Origin: Pipra filicauda
Taxonomy: Eukaryota > Chordata > Aves > Passeriformes > Pipridae
Length of the DNA stretch: 64,000 nucleotides
Direction: 5' to 3'
Assembly (NCBI RefSeq): GCF_003945595.2
Contig: NW_024104898.1
Coordinates: 2,852,001-2,916,000, forward strand
Part shown: positions 38,136 to 49,359 of the stretch, piece by piece
How positions within the stretch are numbered: position 1 is the first letter of the stretch
How the letters are laid out: each line of letters begins with the position of its first letter
Program-made: the position numbers and the translations under genes
The notes under the pieces: generated by a model
The model's input: the letters and a program-made list of their open reading frames with translations, nothing else
The model's database searches: none
Told to the model about the DNA's origin: nothing

Positions 38136-41100
38136 TTGTAGCACTTACCAAAGGCTCCAAGAAACTGAGCTATCATAGGGCATAGAATGCCCCTTCACAA
38201 AGAAATAATGTTCAAAGGATAGAAAACCAAGTATACCTTTTATATTCTAATAATACCTTCTCTTGACAACTTGATTTTGTTCCAGAGACGGTGATATTTC
38301 AGTGCTAAGCAATACCACTATCTCTCTCATACACATGCCATGAATCTTCACATCCAAAAAGCACAGGGAGGTGTTTGATCAAACAGAGCTACAGATGTGT
38401 TTCCACAAACACATTGGTAACATTCTGGCTCTGCAAGCCAGAAGGGAGTCTGGGGAGCAGTCAGTTTGTTGCTGAGGGTGAAGACTTGTGAATATTGTAG
38501 TTTCCCTCAGTTATGCAGTCTTCAAAAAAAAAAAAAAGGTTAGCAATTTAAATGTCAACCTTCAAGTTGATGTTTACCACCTTAAAAAGCAGATGACAAA
38601 GAACAGTCGTTCATAAATGGGACTAAAGTTGGCACTGCACAGACTAGGAATGCAACTTCCCAATGACTCAGCTGCAACAAGGGATATTTTTGTGATGCAT
38701 CTATTCTTACTAAATGGAATATGCTTTTACCTAGACATCTTGGTTCTTCTGAGGCTTTTGAAGCAAAACACACACACTTTTCTACAGTGGGTCAGCTACA
38801 GAAGGTCAGCATATTATTGGGGGAGAAAAAGGGAAAAAGAATGACAAATCACAGAAATACAGAGACTCAAAAAAGATCTTATACAATTATTTTTTGTGCT
38901 TTGAGCTATAAGGCAAAAATTGCCCACTTTCCAGGATGTTTAATTTAATTACCACAGCCTACAAGGATATTTAAGGAGCAGTTAATAGAGGGTAAAATAC
39001 AAAATAAGTAACAAGTGCTCTGTTTATGTGCATTTTTCTTTGTATTGTGATTTGGTCTGTATCTGGTCTTTACAACTCACGCTCCACTGATGTGTCTTGG
39101 TCATTTAAGCTTCAACTGCCAATGCTCATTAACAAGTGAGCCCAACACAGAATTAGAAACAACTTTGAAATAAATCCTCAGGCTATACCATCCAAACTGA
39201 CTGCACTCTACTACTGTTTGGAAAGGCAGCTGTATTTCCACTTCAGTCTGCAATCCCTTCATAAGCCCTACCTCTTGATGATGTTACAAGCCTAAGCCTG
39301 AAGATAAACTGGACCCTTACCAGAGCAAGGAGAAAGAATATTTCTTCTTAGCTTTACTCTCATCCAACTCCTTTTTCTCCTCACTATGCTTTACTGTGTT
39401 TTTTCTTCTAGTATAATATATCCAGCTACGAATTGCATTATCTTGAACACAATCAAAATTCTGCATGAGGGCCACAATGAAAATTTCCCAAAGGCCTCAA
39501 GAAGCCTCTGATTTGTCAAGACAGAGTAAAAAATCATTTTAACTTGGACACATGGCCTGTGAATGGCTTCAGCATGTGCTCCTTCTCATTGACTGGATTA
39601 TACTGCTTTCTGTCTTACTTTAAACCTGTACCCTATTATGCAAATATAATTTCCAAAGTAAGGTTTCCTCCCCTCAGTATCCCCACATGTTGTGTCACAA
39701 TTTAGTAACTGAGGTGAGTGGCAGCTTATGCTTCAAAATCCACACATCTACTTTTTAAAATGAACAGCAGGATCTGACACTTAAAAAATCTCATTTTTCT
39801 TCTTAAAATCTAATTATAACTGTCAAACGTATTAACTATTGTATAACAAATCAACACACAAAAGAAATTAGATCCAATTATACTATGGCATTGTATGGTT
39901 TTCTCTGGTACCTCAGCTTGATCTTACAACTTGGTATCATACTTCTTTTTTTGAGCTTGACCTCTCCACTTTGTAGGTAACAAAGGCTATATACATTCAT
40001 GGAGGGAATAGCATGACACACGTACAAATGCTTAAAAGATTATATTATAGAGAAATATAGTGTTGTTACTGGAGAACAGCCACTGCTTTAGGGCATGAAG
40101 TTCTGAAATCCAGGCAAGGCTTACAAAAATTCTGTTCAATATGTGAGGCTGATAAGATAAAGGAAGATAAAGGCCTACTATTATGAATCAAACATTCAGT
40201 GCTCCCACATTCCATGGCAGTCTGATGAACTCAAGTGCTAAATACTCTGAAAAATCAAGCCTTTTTCTGGCTTGTTTGAAAACAAAATCCCAAGTTTTAA
40301 AATATTTCCCCACTTTTTTTGTAAAATGAAGTAAATACTCATACACTTCATCCAGAGTGTACAGCAGCACATCCTGGTAGCAACATCCCACAGCTGTTCT
40401 TTGCAGTAGTTTCGTGGATGCCCACTGGCCTGAAAGTCACTGCAAAAATCACCAGCATTTGATATTAAGACTGGTATTATGAGTTAATATAACAATGATG
40501 ACGTTATTAACTTCCTTGCCATGATGAGAAATCAATACAATTCTGCCAAAACTCTTCTATTCGTGCATGCAATATGTGAGCAGCATCAGACAAGTCTCTA
40601 CCATTATTTTAACAAAAATACAGACAAGCAGTTAAGCACAAAAGATCACTTTATTTTTCAAATGACACCCCTCTCATTCTTGAAAAGGTGTATTTCTAAT
40701 TGTCACTGTTTTAAATATACTCTATATTTTCCTGTGAAGTTAAATACTTTGAAGAAGAATCCCCAAAGAAATAAATACAAAGCACAACAGTTTCACTTTA
40801 TGATTTGCTTTGAGCATTGTCTGGTCCTGCATCCACTCTGTCAAGTTTTGCTGTTCCTTGAAACTCTTGAAAAAGAAATCCACAGTCAGCATTCCTTGCT
40901 CTCCAGAGCCCTCTGCTTATCAGCTGTAAATACAAACTGTTAATACAATGCCAGAGCATGCACAGAATAGCTTACAGCAGTTTAGTAATTCTAAAACTTT
41001 CATTACAAATACACGTTGCTACTAAGGAAATAACTGGGATGCTTCTTTTCTGGATGCACATAGAAAATTCCATGTTACAAAATGCTTGTTTGATGATGTC

Positions 41101-43161
41101 CACGTCTGCTGGTGAAAAGGAAATCAGTACTAACAAGGTTTGCCAGGTTGTACAATGGATAACTTACAAAACCAGACAATTCCCAAAGTTATCAACTGGA
41201 TCAACTGCAGCACAATCTGCAACCATCATTTTACCTGAAACCTAATTAGCCCAAAGGGTTGGTAATGCACATCCATTGCAGTACAAAATGATAGCAAGGT
41301 CATCAGAACATGCCTTGTGGGGTTTATTCTCATATGATGAGCACAGTCCAATGCAACAGCACGGCTCCTGCTCACAGCCAGGAAGGGAGGTCTGACGATG
41401 CAATTTTATGGCGGTTGTCATGGCAATGGAGAGGTGAAAGTAGTCCAGTGCAGGCAGCATCATGTCCCTTCAAAGAGAAAGTTGAAGCACTTCCCATACC
41501 AGAAGTTGCTCTCCTGAAAAGCTTTTCTTGAAAGAGGTATCAGCGTGAGCCTGAATGGGTGTGGCTGTGAACTCATCCCAGTTACATGTCTCACCGGGAA
41601 CAGTATTCCCGAAAATGCAATCACGGTCTGGCAGGCTGATTTCGCTACATACACATGCACTTAAGGAACATACAAAGACTATGATAAATTCTAAAAATTG
41701 CAGCTGAAACTCGTACCTGTTCACAACAAGGTCTGAGGTAGTTTAGAACCACTCTATGAGAAAGAAGGAAAGGGATTTAATGCACAAAAATTTGAAGATA
41801 CAATTATAATTGCTACAGAGAAGGGGAGTGTAACAAAGTGTAAAACAGATTTAAACTACTGTCTGTCAGGAAAGAGGAGCTAAACACAGAAATAAGTGAA
41901 AAAGTTCACTAAAAGCTAAACTTCTATTTAGCCTGGCTCTGAACATTAACATTCACTACAAAACAAACAAACAAACAAAACAACAAATCCAACAACAATA
42001 ATGAAATTGAGCAAAGCAGAAAGGAAATTTTACAAGAGACTGGACAAGGTTAACAGACATAGGGTCCAAATTGTGAAGTAGCACTGAACTTCACAAAGTG
42101 AATCCACATGCTCAGTGTGATGTTTGGATCTCTGACAGCTGAAATACCTTCACACAGGGACACTGAAAAGTTACAAATGCTTTCAAGATTCACTTTAGAT
42201 GATGCAGTTTATTTAGAAAAGAATATTTATGTACAATCAATGCGTTAAGCAATGCACAACTAACAAACTGAGCATATATCTGGTGCATCAGGGTGAGAAA
42301 GAAATACTTACATTTATATTTAAGCATAATTTAGATTAACCGGCACAAAACCTGACCTACTTCTTAAGTCAACAGTAAACTTCTTACTGATTTTTCTCTT
42401 AAGGGTAACAGATTTTAAACAGATTATGGAAGCACAAGGTCCAAAAGGGTTAGTATTTTGCATATCCATAGACAGTCAAATTTAAATGCTGCTCACTAGC
42501 ACTTGTCAGCCTAGTGGCAGTTGCCTTTAAAGTCTGATGTGAGTGAAAGGGGATGAGGATATTTTATTCAGCATATGACAAAGAAGAAAAATAAAGAAAG
42601 TTTTAAAATTCCTTAAAATATCACAATATGGAGGAAAGGTGCAGGGAACACCAGTGATATGATGCTAGATAGGGAGGAAAAGAGAAGAAGTAACAAGCAG
42701 ATTGGGGAATGCATGTAGGAAAAAGTAACAGCTGAGAAGACTGGAGACAAACAGAACTAGCTCAGACCACAAGAATCATATCTTTGTGTTGCTCTTCCCA
42801 TAAAAAACTACTGAAGCCTCACTCCCTACGTTCTCTTTTAGTGCTCACATTCAGGTGAGTGAGATTCCTTAACAAAATTCCCTAAAAACAGAAAGGCCAC
42901 GCAGAAACACATCTTTGCCAATAGTCACTTCAACTTGGGTAACACATACATTTTCTTTGCTATATATGCACAGATGCAACCATGCAATTCCATACCAGTC
43001 TTTCCCTTAAACTGCTCCTTGCAACACCAGCTCTTCCTTTAACTGACATTTTTAAATCTAATCATCTACCTTCCATGAATTTTGTATTATTGTATAAAAA
43101 CATTCACTTAAGTATTTACCTCTCAAAATGAATAAGGGACATAATTCCTGAAATAGATCCA
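38136..43161. other. Non-coding stretch, no gene recognised
   Basis: No recognisable exon. A patch at 41389-41720 is richer in CpG than its surroundings and carries a minus open frame (41470-41724), discussed under findings. An (AAAC)n microsatellite lies at 41957-41987. The minus ORF at 40188-40391 spans a homopolymeric A run and has no family match. Confidence 0.55.
41957..41987. repeat. (AAAC)n microsatellite
   Basis: Four or more AAAC units with flanking imperfect AAC-type repeats. Confidence 0.9.
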
Positions 43162-43178
43162 AAGAAGAAGAAGAAGAA
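43162..43178. repeat. (GAA)n run at CR1 5' boundary
   Basis: Five consecutive AAG/GAA units lie immediately before recognisable CR1 sequence. Confidence 0.85.
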
Positions 43179-43379
43179 ATTCTTTACTGTGAGGGTGGTG
43201 AGACACTGGAACAGGTTGCTGAGAGAAGCTGTGGATGTCCCATCCCTGAAGGTGTTCAAGGCCAGGTTGAATGGGGCTCTGAGTAACCTGGTCTAGTGAA
43301 GGTGTCTCTGCCCATGGCAGGGAGGCTGGAACTCGACGATCTTTAAGGTCCCTTCCAATCTGAATCATTCTATGATTCC
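43175..43379 (+). mobile_element. CR1 LINE, 3' fragment (sense)
   Basis: About 205 bp of CR1 3' sequence: AGAAATTCTTTACTGTGAGG, GTGGTGAGACACTGGAACAG, CATCCCTGAAGGTGTTCAAG, GCCCATGGCAGGGAGGCTGG and CTTTAAGGTCCCTTCCAATC, ending in ATCATTCTATGATTCC, the canonical CR1 terminal repeat. It is closer to the main CR1 consensus than the copy at 37.3 kb, so it comes from a different subfamily. It sits directly after a (GAA)n run at 43162-43178 that marks its 5' truncation point. Confidence 0.95.
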
Positions 43380-44646
43380 CTGCTTCCTCTACTGAAAAGA
43401 AGCTGTGATAACTACTGTTCACTGGCACATAGCTCAGACACACAAACCCTCATCTGAACAGTAATACTGTCCAACTTACTTGATATTTCAGGAGTCAGCT
43501 GTACTTTTTTGGACATGTAGAATTTGGTGTAAAAGACCATATAGATTTGTTTTGTAAATTCCTCAGACTACTAAATATAGACTGAAGTTGTTCATGTATA
43601 TCTGCCAAATCTCAGGAGTCACTGGATAATTCAGAAAATTATGACAAACTAGGTTATCTTGTTTTAACCAAGCATCTGCACAAAGAGAATAGATGTGCCA
43701 AGATGATAAATACGAAAAGAATGAGTAAAAGTTCATTTTACCAATAGTGCAGCTTTCCTCCTCTATTACAGATTAGGGCCTAAAGTAGTAGGAGGCACTG
43801 GAAAGGTATGTTTACACCTGTGCAGGGTGATGCCACCACTCATTCAAGCTTTTAGTAATCTGAACTTCAATTCCATTATGGTTATGTAAGGAATCAATTA
43901 TCATTTTTTGCCAAACACCGAACTGTATTATTCTATTAAGGCTGGAAGGAATGAGTAAGAGAAGAGAAGTAATTCTCTAATGACTGTTTGGTGATAATGT
44001 CTAATGCCAAGGGTGGAAGGAACTGATTCTTCACCTCCACCATTTGTATGTATTGTAGTAATGAAACACATACAGAATGATAAAACTGGTATGTAGTTGT
44101 ACTGCCAGTCAGTCTATTGGTAAATGACAGATATCTGTAGTTTCCTCATTCTATACTGAAGTTTTTAATTTGGACTTTCTTTCTCTAGGAAAAGCAGCAG
44201 GGTGGCTTTAAAACTTTTCACAGTAAACAGTCAAACACAGACCCAGATTCTATCATGGAATATGAGTGGGACTTTGACACTACCTCAGCCAAAGCTTTGC
44301 AATGAAACCTTGGGAAGGGCCAAAAAGACTGCAGGGTGTTTTTGAGCAGTTAACTGAAATCATATGAAGGCTCACTCTGTAAACACTGCAAGCCATAGCA
44401 GACAAGGCAGCTAGGAGGAATATCTGTGTTCTTTGGACTGCAGCCCTGTCTTTGAAATTAGCATTTAACTTGCTCTATGTTTTATACACCCCAGCCAAAA
44501 CACTAATACTTGACAACTGGGCAACAAAGCACTTTGGACCTGCTCACCCATACCTTGTTTGGACATTAGCACTTAAGCAACCATAACATAGTCACCATCC
44601 TGCCATATCACAGGAGTAGCACTTCACACATGCCTGAAGACATTGT

Positions 44647-44667
44647 ATTTGTTTGTTTGTTTGTTTT
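44647..44667. repeat. (TTTG)n microsatellite
   Basis: Four to five consecutive TTTG units ending in a T run. Confidence 0.9.
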
Positions 44668-44737
44668 TAGTTTTGGAGCTTTAGAGCCTGTTCTAAATTC
44701 AAGCTACATAATTAGCTACTAGCTCGATTTAACATAT

Positions 44738-44759
44738 ATATATGTGTGCACACATATAT
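44738..44759. repeat. 22-bp perfect palindrome, alternating purine-pyrimidine
   Basis: The sequence is centred on TGTGTGCACACA with (AT)n arms and pairs perfectly over 11 bp each side. It could extrude a cruciform or adopt Z-DNA; an (AT)n run at about 44834-44845 is nearby. Confidence 0.85.
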
Positions 44760-46877
44760 GAATATTTAGGTACTCCTAAAACCTGACTCAGAACTTTTAT
44801 TTTTGTATCCTGAACAAAGTTTTGTGGAGCTTCTATATATATATAAGTTAACTAGTACAACTGACAACAACAATCAGTTCAGAGAGAACTAATGATTCTA
44901 ATCTAAATAGACCGTTCATTGAGAAACTGGGATGAGAACCAGGCCTCAAGCATCTCCTAGGATCTAAAAACCATTATTTCTGAAGCATGGTTTAGTCCTC
45001 TGGCAACTAGTATCATGACACACAAGCCTAAACGTTTACTCTTAAATATATTAATTCTTACTGGCTCTGATTATTTGCTCACTACTCTAGCCACAACAAC
45101 AAAGTTACCAATGCATTCACTTGCTTATTTGACAGTATACTAACACCTGTCAGAATATCAGCCAATTAATATCTTCATAGAGAAATGCAATGTATAGCAT
45201 GTGAAATCAAATCTAAGTTCTAGTTCCTTACTGAGTGTCTCTGAACGGGCATCACTTTATTACCAGAACTACGAACACACAACAATCAGACAAGAATGGC
45301 ATTAACTTTGTCTTCTAATTTTTGTACTGAACATTTAATTAGATTGGAACGATTACAGACATCTTTTGCTTTCTTTCATGGAAACCAACTCTCATCAAGT
45401 CAGATACTCAACCGAAAATCCTCTAATGTTACCATTAGTAAAGATGAAGAGGCACGAAATTGAATTTTTTAGTAATGCTGAGAAGCATTGAGCTCTTACA
45501 TGAGTTGTCATAATAAACAAGAAAACCTGATTTTCGTGAGGAAAAAAAGAAAGAAAGGGAGCTCTAAAGGAAGGAAACTGCAATGAAAAAGAGTTCCTAC
45601 TCTAAGAAAATTGGTATATCTCCTCTGTGCTGTCTTTTACACTAGATTTGGGTTAACCTCTCTCATTGCAATTCCATTTAACAAGTTGTTTGACCTTATT
45701 TTAGAGCTGATTGGAAACGGCTTGGAAACAGAGCTGAACAATTTTGTCTCACTTAAAAAATTAATTTTCCCAGATAATAATTTTCCCCTACATTTCTGTG
45801 AATAAAAAAACCTTTTATTTGCATTTCGGAAAAGTTAACTAAACAAAAAGATTTTTAGAAACGCCTTTGTTGAGCTCCACATGAGTTAAGTCTAAATCTG
45901 AATTCAACCCATGGAAGAAAAACTGAGAAAATGAGGCCTAGGGAACTTAAAGATACTAAAGTACCAAATAGAATTAATGGTTCGATAATGACAATACAGT
46001 TAGTTGCAGTATGTAGAAATCTAACAGCAGGTCTGTTTCATAGTTTCTGATGAGAAAGCCACGAATGCCTGGTCAGTTCTGCTCTATCCTTGTTGCAAAT
46101 AAAATATGAGTGATCGCACAGTTCTGAATAACTATAGTATTTCATCACTCTGATTAAACCCTGATACTAAGCCATAACAGCACTACTTACTTTCACTGAA
46201 AGGAAAAGCAAAGGTAAAAAAGAAAAGAAAAAAAAACTTCAGAAGAATATACAGGAAGTACATTTGAAATTGGGAGTCAATAAATACAGACAATAATTAG
46301 ACAGGATGCAAACATTCACACCAAACCACAACTCAATTCTGTGTGGCGTCTTCCTCTGTCACTAGTAATACGTTGCTGATACAACGTTTAAGAGAAGAGA
46401 CCTCTTCTAGGCAATACAGGTATTAGGGGTGTTTGTTGGTGGGTAATATTAGAAGACCAAGCAGAGTTCAGCTCTCTGAAAACATTATTTCTTTGAATAA
46501 AAAGGGTAAAGGTTGAAAATGTGAAGTTGTGGCAGGGCTTGCCTTAAAACCCCAGGAGCTCACTGGGCTCACCTTGGTGACAGGTTCTAAGAGCAACTCT
46601 GTATAAAATAAAGACCCAGAGAAGGGCCATTGTGAGTAAGTCCAATACTAATACCTGCAGGAAGAGACAATGCAAAGTTGTTGGGTTTTTTATTGATTTA
46701 TGGGGGTAAGGAAATGAAGGGTCTACAGGACCTTGGAGTTTTTGCTCTGGGAATCTCAGATATGTTCATTCATATTCTTGGCAGAGAGTGAATATCATGG
46801 GAAATAGACACTTCTGTTCCACAATGAGTCACAGGACAAGATCAAAAAGATTTGCAGTAGGTTATAGTCTACAAAAT

Positions 46878-46917
46878 CATAAAAATTAATTTTGTATCAT
46901 AAAAATTAATTGTGCAC
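46878..46917. repeat. Tandem duplication, 20-bp unit
   Basis: TCATAAAAATTAATTTTGTA is followed directly by a close copy, TCATAAAAATTAATTGTGCA. Confidence 0.88.
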
Positions 46918-49163
46918 ATTAGAGACTGCAAATGGAAAAATCCCATTCTTTCTCTGGGAGCCTAGACTCAGAACAGCTGGCACAACCTTTTCCTAATTTT
47001 TTTTTTTAACATTCTCTACCACAGTGACTACTAAATACTAACAGCTAGAAAGTTATGCCCTTTGCTCCACAGTTTGACAAAAGCAGACTTGTTTGATCAA
47101 AGTGCAAAGAAATACCATCACTCACACAAAAGGACTTATATCTACCAAAGGCAAGACACACTCCATGCATCTCAGTAGTTCCAGCATGGATTACAACAGG
47201 AGAAATTTTCTGCTTTTACTTTTCAAAGGGAAAAAAATTTCAACTTTTTGGATCTATACTTAAACAAGAGGGTGGTGTCCCCAGTAGCTGGTCTCAATTC
47301 TTTCATGCTCCAAAGGCTGCTAAACCATAAGGTAATCAGCCCCACAGATGAGGAGGTGACTGTCACAAGCAAAATCCTGTCCCAGAACTCCAGACTGTCT
47401 GAGGCAGCTGTAGCACATACATTAGAAGCTTTATACAGCACAATGGGCATCCATCTTCACCAACAAGCATTCACAAGTCAGGAGACAGCAGTGGGAAGGG
47501 AGAGGACTGTCTGAACTAAACTGTAATTTGGCAATGAAAATACTGTAATATTATTGATAAAGCCTAATCAATTTTATTTGAAAGAAGAAAGAACGCTTTT
47601 CTTATTAGAAATTTCCTCTGATTCACTGCTACCACCGATTATATTTCTTTTTGGGTTTAGCACAACTAGTATCCAACAGGGAAATTATTTCAAATTAAGT
47701 AGTGTGATAAATTAACATACAATTCACTATGTTGATATAACTCATTTTATCACTATGATTATGCAAAGCAAAACCGTATTTATCCTGCACCAGCTTTGTT
47801 TTCTTCTGACAAGGCTATTTATCACCATAGGAAATTCCAAGTTCATAAAACTGGTTAGCTGACATTTCCAATACAATATACTTTGTGAGGAGTAACAATC
47901 CTCCTAATCAATTTTGCCAATTACATCAGCATTTGTCTTAAAACAAAATGTCTTTATCCCATACTGAAAGACCAACATGGAGTTCTTCCTAAAAGTCATG
48001 CAGGTCTAGAGAGTAAGAGACTGCATCATCATCAGTGTGAAAACAGAATAAGCAAAGTAGCAGGCAATGCAATCCAGACAGACACGGATGGATAATGAAT
48101 TCTGTAACTGTAAAGTAAGAACCAAATTTTTTACAATACAGCGCAAAAGTATCATATTTTGTGAGGCTCATGAGAAATGTTAATGCACACATAGCCTGTG
48201 AATTTTTAGCTCCAAACTGTAAAACAATTTTTCTTGGAAAAATGTAAGTTATCTGCAAATTCTTCTTTCTGTATTTGAACAACTGCTTGTCAGTGACCAG
48301 ATGCAGTTCCACTTTTCTAAACCAAACATTTTTGATGATCTGTTGCAAGCTGTCTTAGAAACGCAGGCAAAATTTAATCATTTTCAGGAGTGAAAAAATA
48401 TGCTATTCTTCAAGATGGATGTTTGATTTAGGAATTTCCTTTTTGAGTGTAAGAAATGACAATTTTGTACTTTGAAAAGTCAACTAAGGTCAAGATTAAT
48501 ATAGATACATTAATTAGTTTGTTGATATCATGAATGCTTTTCTTGTCATCCCACTGATGAATGAGGGAATTTGCATCTCAGCAGGTAAACATGTTTGATA
48601 CTTCCTTAATCTACTGTACAGCATTGACTACAGCCAAAAATAAGAGACAAACTGGAATACAGGGTCAAAATGATTTAGAAAACAGATTACTAGTTACAAA
48701 GGAATATGAATGAAGAATCACTTTTAAAAATAACATATATGCTGGACTGATGTGTTCCATAAATATTTTTTTTTTGCTAATGAAAGCCTCTAGGGAACAA
48801 ATACTTATTTCATATGCCTTCCATTCTGCTCCAGTAATTTTAGATTTCCACTGTAGCTCTGCCTTTTATTTCCTTCTGTTTTCCTTGCCTTGGTTAGATT
48901 AGAGAGGTAGGGTGTTAATGGGGTAATTGATGAGGATTGAAGACCTATTTTCTCACCCCTTGAAGACCAGCCTGATTTGAACAAATTGAGGAGAGTGAAG
49001 CAGTCTCTTCATGTGCTCAGGAAAAGCCTTTTCCATTTCAACGTTTCCAGCTTTCAGACATGGTCCCCTTCGTTCACAAAGAAAGAACAGGTGCCAGCAC
49101 AAGAAGGTTCTGAATAATTTCACAGAATGTCATCAAGGCTGCAAAAGCTCCCTTTCAACCTTC

Positions 49164-49169
49164 TTTATT
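49164..49169 (-). terminator. Polyadenylation signal AATAAA, BTBD9
   Basis: A canonical AATAAA lies on the minus strand about 86 nt past the TAG stop of BTBD9 and overlaps the ancestral TAA stop (CAACAATAAAG). If used, it gives a very short 3' UTR. Longer 3' UTRs ending at lower coordinates are possible and cannot be excluded from sequence alone. Confidence 0.5.
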
Positions 49170-49254
49170 GTTGGTGAGCATGTGAACACAAGGTGGATCC
49201 AGGAGGGGAATGCAGGGGACTAGTGCTTGCAGCTCAAACAGGGCGAGAAACAAG
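49165..49254 (-). other. Decayed ancestral C-terminal tail of BTBD9, now 3' UTR
   Basis: Reading on in frame past the TAG stop gives 29 more codons and then TAA at 49165-49167. They line up without indels, to within one codon, with the human tail recalled as QLDSHALRAPSGSS through RQHQ. Shared positions include L, S, A, S, S, L, S, PGS, S and Q. A second in-frame stop, TGA at 49234-49236, sits where human has an arginine. Both stops are one C-to-T transition away from the expected CAG and CGA codons. The segment therefore looks like former coding sequence released from constraint. The comparison uses the human protein from memory, so the exact match count needs alignment. Confidence 0.65.
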
Positions 49255-49359
49255 CTACTGTCCAGCAGTCCCCACCTCTGTTGATGCCACTTCCTTACTA
49301 CTCTCGTCCTTGTGGGTACTGTTTTGTGCTGGGCACTCAAAATGCACACAGTGAAACAC
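49255..49359 (-). CDS. BTBD9: BTBD9 terminal exon, coding part with early stop
   Basis: A CTCTCCAG acceptor on the minus strand precedes 34 codons and a TAG stop at 49255-49257. The first ten residues, VFHCVHFECP, match the human BTBD9 segment that follows NTANE (human VFHCVHFECPEQQ, from memory). They finish the last F5/8C-like repeat with its closing strand and cysteine. The start phase is 0, which matches the end of the exon at 53795-53873. The rest is a hydrophilic, poorly conserved tail ending in GTAGQ, which aligns with human SLAGQ. The stop falls about 30 residues before the human C-terminus. The remaining tail codons survive, decayed, as 3' untranslated sequence. No domain residue appears to be lost, so the protein is probably functional with a shortened disordered tail. 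Confidence 0.87.
   Translation of the reverse strand: MFHCVHFECPAQNSTHKDESSKEVASTEVGTAGQ

Larger units (their letters stand above)
43380..49163. other. Non-coding stretch 3' of BTBD9
   Basis: AT-rich sequence between a CR1 copy and the BTBD9 terminal exon. It holds a (TTTG)n run at 44647-44667, a 22-bp palindrome at 44738-44759 and a 20-bp duplication at 46878-46917. The part nearest BTBD9 could be transcribed as an extended 3' UTR if the proximal AATAAA is skipped; the minus ORF at 47989-48348 would then be non-coding. No ZFAND3-like zinc-finger exon was recognised. Confidence 0.55.

Noticed and set aside
43123..43443. 106-codon minus-strand ORF
   Set aside because: It is antisense to the CR1 copy at 43.2 kb.
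47989..48348. 119-codon minus-strand ORF downstream of BTBD9
   Set aside because: AT-rich with a random-looking mix of hydrophobic and basic stretches; more likely intergenic or extended 3' UTR.
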